From CAZFZT01 sp964523675 (lineage in GTDB: Bacteria > Planctomycetota > Phycisphaerae > Phycisphaerales > SM1A02): DNA of 43,742 nucleotides. Below are positions 8,026 to 15,299 of this stretch, in pieces; the stretch's first letter is position 1, and each line of letters starts with the position of its first letter. The stretch spans positions 1-43,742 of the forward strand of contig CAZFZT010000017.1 in the NCBI GenBank assembly GCA_964523675.1, given 5' to 3'. The position numbers were made by a program, and so were the translations under genes. The notes under the pieces are model-generated. The model saw only the letters and a list, made by a program, of their open reading frames with translations. It had not been told where the DNA came from and made no database searches.

Positions 8026-8844
8026 ATGATGAACGCAACCACCGCCTGCCGCCCACGCGGCTTCTCGATGATCGGCATGCTTATCACGCTCGTGTGCATC
8101 CTCATCCTCTTCGTCATACTGATGAACTCCGTCAACTTCGCAGTGACGGGGGCCGGTTCGGCCCGGGATGGCACCGTGCGGACGGTGCAGGATCAGATCG
8201 CGCTCTACGGCCTGTTTCAGTCAATGACCATCAGCGCGATGGACCATGGTGATTCACGATTCGTGGTCCCCAGCGTCGTCAGCAGGTCTGGCGACCGCAG
8301 CCAGGATACGACAGCGAATCTGTTCTCCGCGATGATCGCGCTGCGATACGCCAATCCGGAGTCGCTTATCGCCGCCAACGAGTTCAACCCATATGTTCTC
8401 CCGATGGAGCACTACAACTACAACGCGTATGACCCACAGCGCGAGTCATTCTGGGATAAGGACTTCAAGGCGGACCTGGGTCGCAATTCCAATGTCTCAT
8501 TCGCGCATATGCCGCTCTTCGGCGATCGGTTTGAGCGCGGCTGGAAGTCGAACTTCGATCGACGGGCTGTGATCATTGGAAACCGCGGGCCAAAGGACGG
8601 CATTGATGATCCGCAATCGTATAGTTACGGCCGCAGCGGTCAGTGGGGCGGCAATGTGCTATTCGGCGATGGCTCAATCGAGTTCTATCACACGTTCAGC
8701 CCGCCGGGCGTGACCTTTGAACGAAGCCGCGAACAGTACGCCGACAACATCTTTGCCATGGAAGATGGGCCGGACGGCCGAGATGCAATTCTGTCATTCA
8801 CGAAGTCGATGACGCGCAGCGGACCCGAGTTGCAGTGGGATTGA
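8026..8844 (+). CDS. type IV pilin-like (prepilin-type) protein with H-x-DG-like C-terminus
   Basis: 272 residues. The N-terminus RGFSMIGMLITLVCILILFV (residues 11-30) has the prepilin-peptidase layout: basic leader, G then F, then a hydrophobic helix. The usual Glu at +5 of the mature protein is Gly here. Near the C-terminus, GGNVLFGDGSIEFYHT matches the 'NVxFxDGS' motif of planctomycete pilin-like proteins (related to DUF1559-type proteins). Phenylalanine-, Asn- and Tyr-rich blocks such as MEHYNYNAYDP lie between. A strong AGGAGG lies 3 nt before the first ATG of ATGATG, so 8026 or 8029 is the start. It probably assembles in a type II secretion-like pseudopilus or stays anchored in the inner membrane. 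Confidence 0.75.
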   Translation: MMNATTACRPRGFSMIGMLITLVCILILFVILMNSVNFAVTGAGSARDGTVRTVQDQIALYGLFQSMTISAMDHGDSRFVVPSVVSRSGDRSQDTTANLFSAMIALRYANPESLIAANEFNPYVLPMEHYNYNAYDPQRESFWDKDFKADLGRNSNVSFAHMPLFGDRFERGWKSNFDRRAVIIGNRGPKDGIDDPQSYSYGRSGQWGGNVLFGDGSIEFYHTFSPPGVTFERSREQYADNIFAMEDGPDGRDAILSFTKSMTRSGPELQWD

Positions 8845-8865
8845 GTATCGTCGTAAGTCCTTCAC

Positions 8866-8895
8866 TTGGCCGGCAACGCGCATTACTTCTATAAT
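8866..8895 (+). promoter_or_regulatory. probable pyrE promoter
   Basis: TTGGCC (8866-8871), an 18-nt spacer, then a perfect TATAAT (8890-8895). The ATG follows 11 nt after the -10, so the leader is at most a few nucleotides. No Shine-Dalgarno is seen. Confidence 0.6.
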
Positions 8896-8906
8896 CTCTG
8901 TCCTTG

Positions 8907-9497
8907 ATGACGAATGACGCGATTGCATCGGTGAAGAAGGCGCGCCATCCTGAACTGGCTCAGTTCGTGCTTGACCGCGCCATACTGCGCGGCAATTTCA
9001 CCCTGGTCAGCGGGCGCAAGAGCAGCTATTACTGTGATGGCAAGCAGGTTAGCTTTTCCGGCAAAGGGCTCGCGCTGGTCACTGATGCGATCGCGGCAGA
9101 ATTGCGCGACGTGCAGTTGAGTGCGATCGGCGGGATGGACATGGGGGCGACGCCGATCGTGGCGGCAACAGCGCTTCGGCTGCATCAACTGGGTCGGTCC
9201 GTGGCTGCGTTCGTTGTGCGCAAGGATGTCAAGGGTCATGGCACGAAGAAAGAGATCGAAGGTCCGCTCCCGGAAGAACCCTCGCAGCTGGTGATCGTCG
9301 ATGATGTCATCTCATCCGGCGGCTCAATCGTGCGGTCGATCGAAGCAGTGCGCAATCGCGGCCACGAGGTTGTCCTCGCCTTGAGCATTCTTGATCGCGA
9401 TATGGGCGGCGGTGAGAAACTCGCGTCCATTGGCGTGCCGTATCAACCGCTGGTGACGATTGCAGAGATCGGCATCACCAACGTGGAGCCGTCATAG
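8907..9497 (+). CDS. pyrE: orotate phosphoribosyltransferase
   Basis: 196 residues. It transfers orotate to PRPP to make OMP in de novo pyrimidine synthesis, in the cytoplasm. Visible family motifs: FTLVSGRKSSYYCDGK (substrate-binding region), GGMDMGATPIVAA, VVRKDVKGHGTKKEIEG (flexible loop with catalytic Lys/His), and the PRPP loop VIVDDVISSGGSIV. Length is typical. The ATG at 8907 is preferred. A TTG directly before it (8904) would add one residue and would place the start 8 nt after the TATAAT. No other pyr gene is adjacent; a non-coding region with G-runs and small hairpins follows before the tRNA genes. Confidence 0.93.
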   Translation: MTNDAIASVKKARHPELAQFVLDRAILRGNFTLVSGRKSSYYCDGKQVSFSGKGLALVTDAIAAELRDVQLSAIGGMDMGATPIVAATALRLHQLGRSVAAFVVRKDVKGHGTKKEIEGPLPEEPSQLVIVDDVISSGGSIVRSIEAVRNRGHEVVLALSILDRDMGGGEKLASIGVPYQPLVTIAEIGITNVEPS

Positions 9498-9652
9498 TCC
9501 CCTCAGATTGTGTCGGCGGCGTGGTGTGGTCCGCGGCGCAGAACCAATGTTCGCCGCTACGCGGCGCAACGTGCGGCGCAGCACGTGAGTCCGGAGGTGC
9601 CGGGGGGGCGGGGGGGTCGGCAGCGAGTGAATTCATACACTCAGCAAACAGG

Positions 9653-9726
9653 TGGGCTGGCTCGGATTCGAACCGAGGTCTAACCGATTATGAGTCGGCT
9701 GCTTTGGACCGCTAAGCTACCAGCCC
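9653..9726 (-). tRNA. tRNA with CAT anticodon (Met elongator or Ile2)
   Basis: A 74-nt cloverleaf: acceptor stem GGGCTGG/CCAGCCC, D stem GCTT/AAGC, anticodon stem GCCGA/TCGGT with loop CTCATAA (anticodon CAT), T arm CTCGG-TTCGAAT-CCGAG, discriminator A. CCA is not encoded. CAT can belong to elongator tRNA-Met or to tRNA-Ile read as AUA after lysidine modification; sequence alone does not settle it, although the GCCGACTCATAATCGG arm resembles bacterial tRNA-Ile2. The D loop (AGCGGTCCA) is unusual beside the common AGTTGGTTA. Confidence 0.9.
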
Positions 9727-9814
9727 GGAGGAGTTCTCAGCACGCATTGTATGTGTCGCGATCGCGCGAAGCCGCAAGCTGCTGCGGGCTACTATGGTAG
9801 ATTCAGAGAACTTG

Positions 9815-9888
9815 GTCCCGGTAGCTCAGTTGGATAGAGCAGCGGTCTTCTAAACCGCAGGTCGCAGGTTCGAATCCTGCCCGGGACG
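9815..9888 (+). tRNA. tRNA-Arg (TCT)
   Basis: A 74-nt cloverleaf: acceptor GTCCCGG/CCGGGAC, D arm with AGCTCAGTTGGATAGAGC, anticodon stem GCGGT/ACCGC with loop CTTCTAA (anticodon TCT, reads AGA), T arm GCAGGTTCGAATCCTGC, discriminator G. CCA is not encoded. A protein start codon follows only 4 nt after the discriminator base. Confidence 0.95.
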
Positions 9889-9892
9889 CTTC

Positions 9893-10699
9893 ATGGCGGT
9901 TGCGGTTCATGTCAATCCTGAAGTACGCGAGTGCTTCAAGTCCCAGGGACTGTGCGATTTCGACGATTTCATGACCTTTGACTCCGGCGGAGGTCTGAAC
10001 AACGGCGGCAGATGCGACGTGCAGCGCTTCTCTGCAGACGGCTTGAAGTTCTATATCAAGAGCAGTCTGCGCGTGACATTCGCTGTGCAACTGCGACTGC
10101 TGCTTCTGGGCAGGGCGAACTGCGGACCGTTGCGCGAGAAGCGCCTTCTCGATCGACTGCGAGCGGCGGGCTTTGCCACGATGGAGCCGGTGGCGTGGGG
10201 CGAAAAGCGCATTTGCGGGTTGCCGGTTAGCGGCTTTCTGGTCGTCAAGGAGATTGCAGGACCCAACGTCGGCGACTTGTACGATGATGCCGATGTCGTT
10301 GAGAAACAGCACATCATGCGACAGGCCGGTGTGCTCCTCGGTCAGCTTCACGCCCATGGCTTTTTTCAGCCCGTGCGATTGAAGGACATGATCAACTCGC
10401 GGGATGGCTTTGCCTTGATCGACCGCGAAACCAGCAAGCCCTGGCCGACGCGCTTCTCGCTCACGAAGTGCGCTTCACTGCTGGCAAGATCATTTCGTCG
10501 AACGCAGAGAGGCAAACACTCGATCGGCGTGGGCAGCACGAGCGCGTTCATGCGCGGCTACATTGAATCACTTGCGGCATGTCGCAAGGGTGAGCCAGGC
10601 ATCTTGCGCCGACGCCTGATGAAGCAGTTGCGGCGCGAGTTAGGCAGACGGCGCTTCAGGATGCCGCAGGCGGCTGCCCCTCTGACGGCTTCTTCTTGA
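9893..10699 (+). CDS. LPS kinase-like protein (WaaP/InaA family), catalytic loop degenerate
   Basis: 268 residues. The order of motifs follows the Kdo/WaaP/InaA branch of small kinases: GGRCDVQRF (Gly-rich strand), FYIKSSLRV (ATP-binding Lys), LREKRLLDRL (helix C Glu), LLGQLHAHGFFQPVRLKDMI (catalytic-loop region) and FALIDRETSK (metal-binding Asp). In the catalytic loop the H-R-D seen in active members reads Q-P-V, so the catalytic base appears lost. Known relatives phosphorylate LPS core sugars at the inner membrane. The ATG at 9893 lies 4 nt after tRNA-Arg and no Shine-Dalgarno is possible; the next in-frame ATG (9971) would remove conserved N-terminal sequence. The mRNA 5' end may be made by cutting at the tRNA 3' end. 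The 3' end overlaps the convergent gene by 44 nt. Confidence 0.72.
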   Translation: MAVAVHVNPEVRECFKSQGLCDFDDFMTFDSGGGLNNGGRCDVQRFSADGLKFYIKSSLRVTFAVQLRLLLLGRANCGPLREKRLLDRLRAAGFATMEPVAWGEKRICGLPVSGFLVVKEIAGPNVGDLYDDADVVEKQHIMRQAGVLLGQLHAHGFFQPVRLKDMINSRDGFALIDRETSKPWPTRFSLTKCASLLARSFRRTQRGKHSIGVGSTSAFMRGYIESLAACRKGEPGILRRRLMKQLRRELGRRRFRMPQAAAPLTASS

Positions 10700-11090
10700 T
10701 AATGCCGACGTACAGCGGCACCTGCGTCAGGATCTCCTCGCCGCTCTTGAGCATGACCCAATATTTGCCTGACTTCTTGAAGGGCAGGTTCCGCACGACG
10801 ACGCGGCGCGCGATCACCTCCAGCGGGTTGTGCGCCTGGATTGGCCCGCCGATGTCGAGCAGCACATCGCCCTCGGAGTGCTCGATCCGCAGATGCAGGT
10901 CAGCCGGCTTTGAAACGTTTGTGACTTGAAAGAAGATTTCAAACAAGTCGTATGTGCGCGGCAGTGATGCGAAGTGGATGTTGCTGAAGACACCAGCCAC
11001 CACCCACTTGCCGGTTTCGCGGTCGTGATAGACCCGGTCGGCGACAAGCAGCGCGAGGGGAAGTGGCGATTCGATTGTTGAATCATTCAT
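10656..11090 (-). CDS. DUF6941-like protein of unknown function
   Basis: 144 residues, no signal peptide or membrane segment. The N-terminal part, LALLVADRVYHDRETGKWVVAGVFSNIHF (two overlapping strands; key residues C-terminal to Asp-18), resembles the small planctomycete family labelled DUF6941; this is recalled, not searched. It looks all-beta, with alternating hydrophobic strands (EIFFQVTNV, DLHLRIEHS, VVVRNLPFKKSGKYWVMLKS), which suggests a C2- or Ig-like fold. It is the gene downstream of dnaK on the same strand, but the dnaK terminator lies between them, so it is probably transcribed separately. No Shine-Dalgarno is seen before the ATG at 11090. Function unknown. Confidence 0.65.
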   Translation of the reverse strand: MNDSTIESPLPLALLVADRVYHDRETGKWVVAGVFSNIHFASLPRTYDLFEIFFQVTNVSKPADLHLRIEHSEGDVLLDIGGPIQAHNPLEVIARRVVVRNLPFKKSGKYWVMLKSGEEILTQVPLYVGIIKKKPSEGQPPAAS

Positions 11091-11110
11091 CGTGTGCTGT
11101 GTTCCATCGC

Positions 11111-11144
11111 AAAGAAAAGCCCACGGATTGCAATCCGTGGGCTT
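11111..11144 (-). terminator. Rho-independent terminator of dnaK
   Basis: A perfect inverted repeat at 11119-11142 (GCCCACGGATTG and its complement), extended by AA/TT to 11117-11144. On the minus strand it is followed by TTTTCTTT. It starts 31 nt past the dnaK stop codon. Confidence 0.85.
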
Positions 11145-11174
11145 GGGTTTGTCAACTTGAGCGTCGCGGACGGA

Positions 11175-13094
11175 TCAATTCTTGTCATCCTTGACTTCGT
11201 ATTCAGCGTCGATGACATCGTCACCGCTTGCGGCTGCGCTCGACGCTTCGCCTCCACCAGAAGCGCCTTCCGCGCCGGGCGAGGTCTTCGTTGCTTCATA
11301 CACGGCCTTGCCCAACTCGATCGACGCCTCCTGCAGTTGCTTGACGGCCGCTTCAAGCGCCGCCTTGTCGTCTTCCTTGATCTTACTTTCAAGGTTCGAG
11401 ATGGCGGACTCGATGTTGCTACGCACCTCGGACGACACCTTCTCGCCATGCTCTTCAAGCGATTTCCTGGTCGAGTACACCAGTTGCTCGGCCTGATTCT
11501 TGAGATCAACGAGTTCGCGGCGAGCTTTATCCTCGTCCGCATGCGATTCGGCATCCTTCCGCATGCGCTCGATCTCTTCTTCCGAAAGACCGGTCGAGCC
11601 CTTGATCTCGATACGCTGGCTCTTGCCGGTCGCCTTGTCCGTTGCGGAAACATGCAGAATGCCGTTGGCGTCGATGTTGAACTCGACTTCGATCTGCGGC
11701 GTGCCACGCGGCGAAGGCGGAATGTCGGTGAGATCAAACCGGCCGAGCGAACGGTTGTCGGCTGCGAACTCGCGCTCGCCCTGGAGCACGTGAATCGTTA
11801 CAGAGGTCTGCCCATCCGCTGCGGTGGAGAAAATCTCCTTCTTGCTAGTGGGGATCGTGGTGTTCTTCTCGATAAGCCGCGTCATGACGCCTCCGAGCGT
11901 CTCAACGCCAAGTGAAAGCGGAGTGACATCGAGGAGAAGTACATCTTTGACATCGCCCACGAGGACGCCGCCTTGAATGGCTGCGCCGACCGCGACAACT
12001 TCGTCCGGGTTGATCGACTTGTCGAGATTCTCTGTGCCGAAGATCTCCTTGGCAATCTGCTGCACCTTGGGCATGCGGCTCGAACCGCCGACGAGCACGA
12101 CTTCCTGAATGTCGCTGGCTGAGAGTTTCGCATCCTTGAGCGCGGTCTTGCACGGCTCGCGCAGGCGGTTGAAGAGATCCTCAGCAAGCGATTCGAACTT
12201 GCTGCGGGTGATCGTCATCTGAAGGTGCTTCGGCCCTTCCTGCGTCGCGGTAATGAACGGCAGGTTGATCGTGGTCTCCATCATGCTGGAGAGTTCGGTC
12301 TTGGCCTTCTCGCACGCTTCCTTCAATCGCTGGAGCGCCATCGCATCCTTCCGGATGTCGATACCTTCCTGCTTGCGGAACTCCTCTGCGACGTAGTCGA
12401 TCAACTTCTGATCCCAGTCGTCACCGCCGAGGTGGCCGTCGCCGTTGCTCGAGAGCACTTCAAAGACGCCCTCGCCGATGTCGAGGATGGAGATGTCAAA
12501 CGTACCGCCGCCAAGGTCGAAGACAGCGATCTTGCCGCCCTTCTTCTTGTCAAGGCCGTAGGCGAGTGCGGCGGCGGTGGGTTCGTTGATGATGCGCTCG
12601 ACCTTGAGCCCTGCAATCTCGCCGGCTTCCTTCGTCGCCTGTCGCTGTGAATCGTTGAAGTAGGCGGGCACGGTAATCACCGCGCGATCGACTTTCTCGC
12701 CGAGGTAATCCTCAGCCGTCTTCTTGAGGTCGCCCAAGATCATCGCGGAGAGTTCCTGCGGCGTGTAGGTCTTGTCGCGCACCTTGACCTTGACTGGCTC
12801 GTTGGCGGCTCCGATCACTTCATAAGGAACGAGCTTTTCCTCGGCCTTGACTTCCTCGTGACGCCGACCCATGAAGCGCTTGATCGAGAAGACCGTGTGC
12901 TTCGGGTTGGTCACCTGCTGGTGTTTGGCCGGCTGGCCCACGAGGCGTTCACCTTTGTCGGTGAAGGCCACGACGGACGGCGTGATGCGGTTCCCTGAGG
13001 CGTTGATGAGTACCTTTGGTTCTTTCCCTTCCATGACGGCGACGACCGAGTTCGTCGTGCCGAGGTCAATGCCGATGATTTTTCCGCTGGACAT
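11175..13094 (-). CDS. dnaK: molecular chaperone DnaK (Hsp70)
   Basis: 639 residues, normal DnaK length. It is the cytoplasmic ATP-driven chaperone that works with DnaJ and GrpE. Motifs: IIGIDLGTTNSVVAVMEG (phosphate 1), KVDRAVITVPAYFNDSQRQA (residues ending phosphate-2 region), IAVFDLGGGTFDISIL, VVLVGGSSRMPKVQ, the linker VLLLDVTPLSLG, and an acidic/Gly tail ending DDVIDAEYEVKDDKN. The ATG at 13094 gives the canonical N-terminus and is preceded by GAGAGG about 8 nt upstream. grpE and dnaJ are not adjacent. A strong terminator follows. I found no CIRCE inverted repeat and no clear sigma-32-type promoter in the 400 nt upstream, so its heat regulation is not obvious. Confidence 0.98.
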   Translation of the reverse strand: MSSGKIIGIDLGTTNSVVAVMEGKEPKVLINASGNRITPSVVAFTDKGERLVGQPAKHQQVTNPKHTVFSIKRFMGRRHEEVKAEEKLVPYEVIGAANEPVKVKVRDKTYTPQELSAMILGDLKKTAEDYLGEKVDRAVITVPAYFNDSQRQATKEAGEIAGLKVERIINEPTAAALAYGLDKKKGGKIAVFDLGGGTFDISILDIGEGVFEVLSSNGDGHLGGDDWDQKLIDYVAEEFRKQEGIDIRKDAMALQRLKEACEKAKTELSSMMETTINLPFITATQEGPKHLQMTITRSKFESLAEDLFNRLREPCKTALKDAKLSASDIQEVVLVGGSSRMPKVQQIAKEIFGTENLDKSINPDEVVAVGAAIQGGVLVGDVKDVLLLDVTPLSLGVETLGGVMTRLIEKNTTIPTSKKEIFSTAADGQTSVTIHVLQGEREFAADNRSLGRFDLTDIPPSPRGTPQIEVEFNIDANGILHVSATDKATGKSQRIEIKGSTGLSEEEIERMRKDAESHADEDKARRELVDLKNQAEQLVYSTRKSLEEHGEKVSSEVRSNIESAISNLESKIKEDDKAALEAAVKQLQEASIELGKAVYEATKTSPGAEGASGGGEASSAAASGDDVIDAEYEVKDDKN

Positions 13095-13497
13095 ATGGTG
13101 ATCCTCTCGTGCTGGATGATCCGTGGTATCTGAACTTCTCAAGCGCTTGATTGCGCGGGCGAACGAGACCTGCAAACGCGCCGTGATGAGGGGTGCTCGA
13201 AGAATCCATGCACTGGCAACCGGCGGCTTCCACACGGAACGCAACCCGTATGCCATGGACCATGGCCGCTGATCGCCGCTGAAAGCCCGGAACCGCCCCT
13301 AACCTCGCCAATCGCGGCCATCCGATGCATGAATCTGCCAGTTTGGCGGGTAGGGGCATCTGCAGCTCAGCGGTCCGGAGTTGCCCACCAGCGGGAGAAA
13401 AAATTACCGTCAAAAAACCGAACATACGACTTGACAGCAGCCGATATGGACCCCAAACTACAACCGAACAGACATGGCTTCACTTCGGAGACTTGCG
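13095..13497. other. intergenic region between divergent dnaK and an unknown gene
   Basis: 403 nt. Contains the dnaK Shine-Dalgarno (just above 13094). TTGACA at 13431-13436 on the plus strand has only a poor -10 partner (CAAACT, 13454-13459). A-rich runs lie at 13397-13417. No CIRCE element, no ORF with coding character, no tRNA. Confidence 0.4.
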
Positions 13498-14076
13498 ATG
13501 ATGAACCTCAATCAGATTCAGCGGCTCGTGCGGCTCTCGCAGCATCGGCAACTCATTGAACGAATCCTGCCGACCGGGCGATGTCGGAGTCGCCAAGCGG
13601 TGGAGTGCCTCATGCAAGCAGAACACATCGAAGCTGCGGCACTGGGCTTGGGGCTCATGCGTGCCTGCGAACTCTCCTACCTCCCGATGCCGCTGGGGCG
13701 GGAGCTTGCCGCTCGATTGCTCAAGGTGATGCGGCCGGATCGGCTCTTCGGCTGCGGTGCTGAGCCATCGGTAGCGGCGAGTGCAGCCGCGCTCCGCGGC
13801 TTGGTGGAATGGCGTGAGCTGTGTGAGAGTGTCGGCCAGGACGTCTCGGACCTGCGAGATGTGATATCTCGATCGCTTGATATGTTGGCCAGCTTGAGGC
13901 ATTCAGGCGGCTTACTCGGTGGCGATGCCGTTGGCTCCGCCATCGCGCTTGCGTTGCTCGGCGATCTGGAGGAGTTTCGAGCGGCCGTTGATGCGCGGAA
14001 GCTGGGTGACGCAGTCGATCGGTGCAGTGGCATTGCATTTGAGCTCTGTCGCTATGCCCATGCGATAGCGGCATGA
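13498..14076 (+). CDS. protein of unknown function
   Basis: 192 residues, mostly alpha-helical, Ala/Leu/Arg-rich, with no signal peptide and no membrane segment. The sequence looks like stacked helices (HIEAAALGLGLMRACELSYL, LAARLLKVMRP, DLRDVISRSLDMLASLRHSG), perhaps a repeat-like helical bundle; no family is recognised. Ten cysteine/histidine residues are scattered with no metal-site spacing. The start at 13498 is chosen because GGAG (13487-13490) lies 7 nt upstream; an earlier in-frame ATG at 13474 has no ribosome site. It is divergent from dnaK and followed by a gene with its own leaderless promoter. Confidence 0.6.
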   Translation: MMNLNQIQRLVRLSQHRQLIERILPTGRCRSRQAVECLMQAEHIEAAALGLGLMRACELSYLPMPLGRELAARLLKVMRPDRLFGCGAEPSVAASAAALRGLVEWRELCESVGQDVSDLRDVISRSLDMLASLRHSGGLLGGDAVGSAIALALLGDLEEFRAAVDARKLGDAVDRCSGIAFELCRYAHAIAA

Positions 14077-14140
14077 CCACACCGGTCTGCTCTGACGGTG
14101 CCTGAGCCCGCATCGGGATCGTCTCGATACGGGGCGCCGG

Positions 14141-14146
14141 TACACT
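14141..14146 (+). promoter_or_regulatory. -10 element of a leaderless promoter for the 14153 gene
   Basis: TACACT, then 6 nt (CCATGC), then the ATG at 14153. The ATG inside the spacer (14149) leads to a stop after seven codons and is not the start. No Shine-Dalgarno. Confidence 0.55.
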
Positions 14147-14152
14147 CCATGC

Positions 14153-15061
14153 ATGGCTGCCCGCGATGTTGAGTTCATCATCCTCGGCTCCGGCACCTCG
14201 GCAGGTGTTCCGATCATTGGATGCGACTGCGCGGTTTGCCACTCGACCGACCCGCGCGACAAGCGCACACGCTCCGGGGCGGCGATCCGCTTTACCGATT
14301 CACTCGGTGAGCAGCGCGTCGTTCTGATCGACACGTCGCCTGACCTGCGCGAGCAGGCGCTGCGGCACCGGCTGTCGCGCTGCGACGGCATTCTCTTCAC
14401 TCACAATCACGTCGATCACACCTTCGGCCTCGATGATGTGCGTCGCTTCAATGCGGTAATGCGCGCGCCCATCGACATCTACGCCGACCGCCGGACGATG
14501 GAGTTCCTGCACCGGGTGTACCGGCACATCTTTGACCGGCAAGAGAACATCAACGATTCATTCGTGGCTTCACTCATCCCACACCTCATTGAGCCCGACC
14601 CCTCTCATCCGATCGACATTCACGGGCTGCGGTTTACGCCGTTGCCCCTGCTGCATGGTCGGCTGCCGGTAGTTGGTTACCGCATCGAGGCCATCGGACC
14701 GGATCGACAGATCGCCGCCGTGCAACCCGGTCCGCTGCCGCTTGCGTACTGCACTGATCTCTCGGCTGTGCCGCCCGAGACATGGCCGCACCTCTCCGGC
14801 CTATGCACGCTGATCCTTGACATGCTCCGGTACCGGCAGCATCCAACGCATCTGACGGTTGATCAGGCGGTCGACATCGCCGGCCGCGTCGGTGCGGGTC
14901 GCACGTGGTTCACACACATGACGCATGACATTCGCCACGACGATCTGGATGCGCGCCTGCCACCGGGAATGGCGCTCTCTTTCGACGGACTGACGATCGC
15001 AGGCGTATCGGTCGGTTCTAAAGATGACGAAACTTGCCAGGATCAGCAATCGGTCTCTTGA
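14153..15061 (+). CDS. PhnP-like metallo-beta-lactamase-fold phosphodiesterase
   Basis: 302 residues, cytoplasmic. The N-terminus FIILGSGTSAGVPIIGCDCAVC has the Gly-rich first strand and the C-x-C-x2-C cluster (Cys 24, 26, 29) of PhnP-like and related hydrolases. The metal motif THNHVDH is at residues 83-89. A later metal-ligand strand is LAYCTDLSAVP, and FTHMTHDIRH lies near the C-terminus. PhnP cleaves a cyclic phosphate in phosphonate breakdown, but the broader family also includes coenzyme PQQ synthesis protein B-like and nuclease-like members, and no phn genes are near. The exact substrate is therefore uncertain. The start is supported by the TACACT-N6-ATG arrangement. Its TGA overlaps the -35 element of the next transcription unit. 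Confidence 0.8.
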   Translation: MAARDVEFIILGSGTSAGVPIIGCDCAVCHSTDPRDKRTRSGAAIRFTDSLGEQRVVLIDTSPDLREQALRHRLSRCDGILFTHNHVDHTFGLDDVRRFNAVMRAPIDIYADRRTMEFLHRVYRHIFDRQENINDSFVASLIPHLIEPDPSHPIDIHGLRFTPLPLLHGRLPVVGYRIEAIGPDRQIAAVQPGPLPLAYCTDLSAVPPETWPHLSGLCTLILDMLRYRQHPTHLTVDQAVDIAGRVGAGRTWFTHMTHDIRHDDLDARLPPGMALSFDGLTIAGVSVGSKDDETCQDQQSVS

Positions 15062-15085
15062 CTTTGTTCGATTCGATTCTATATT
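15058..15085 (+). promoter_or_regulatory. strong sigma-70-type promoter of the 24-aa peptide gene
   Basis: TTGACT (15058-15063), a 16-nt spacer, TATATT (15080-15085). The -35 overlaps the stop codon of the upstream gene. Predicted transcript start is near 15092, which gives a leader of about 100 nt. Confidence 0.65.
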
Positions 15086-15163
15086 TCGCGCGCCGCGTGG
15101 AAGACGATTCCCCGGCCATCGGTCGCCGCGTGCTCCGCCGCGTTGGCTGAGACAGGCGACCCA

Positions 15164-15184
15164 GTCTCCTTTTTTCAAGGAGGT
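15164..15184 (+). promoter_or_regulatory. hairpin that sequesters the Shine-Dalgarno of the peptide gene
   Basis: CTCCTT (15166-15171) is the exact complement of AAGGAG (15177-15182), with a 5-nt loop TTTTC; two wobble pairs extend the stem outward. The stem covers the Shine-Dalgarno AAGGAGGT (15177-15184), so ribosome access could depend on temperature or on a binding factor. Confidence 0.45.
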
Positions 15185-15190
15185 CCTGCT

Positions 15191-15265
15191 ATGGCACAGC
15201 CAAAGAAGCCCGCCCAACCCGCGAAGCCCAACGCGCCCAAGGGTTCAGGCAAGCCGAAGAAGTAG
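15191..15265 (+). CDS. 24-residue Lys/Pro-rich basic peptide
   Basis: 24 codons encoding MAQPKKPAQPAKPNAPKGSG followed by KPKK and TAG: 7 Lys, 6 Pro, no aromatic or acidic residue. The case for translation is strong for so small an ORF: a full AAGGAGGT ribosome site lies 6 nt upstream, a near-consensus promoter lies 106 nt upstream, and a Rho-independent terminator starts 34 nt downstream, so it forms its own transcription unit of about 240 nt. The composition resembles tails of histone-H1-like or ribosome-binding proteins and suggests nucleic-acid binding; this is inference. No known family is recognised. The Shine-Dalgarno lies in a hairpin, so expression may be conditional. Confidence 0.7.
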   Translation: MAQPKKPAQPAKPNAPKGSGKPKK

Positions 15266-15299
15266 TACACTCGCTTCAAAAGTCAGGACAGTTATGTCG

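Noticed and set aside
9653..9888. tRNA pair as integration site of a mobile island
   Set aside because: No integrase gene and no direct repeat of a tRNA 3' end was found in the window.
11119..11142. 24-bp perfect palindrome as an attachment or operator site
   Set aside because: Its place just after dnaK and the T-rich flank on the minus strand fit a terminator; no integrase or regulator is near.
11182..12650. Several plus-strand open frames opposite dnaK (104, 97, 141 codons)
   Set aside because: All lie inside dnaK, have no start signals and mirror its codons.
13095..13497. CIRCE or sigma-32 control upstream of dnaK
   Set aside because: Neither the TTAGCACTC-N9-GAGTGCTAA repeat nor a CTTGAAA/CCCCAT pair at proper spacing is present.
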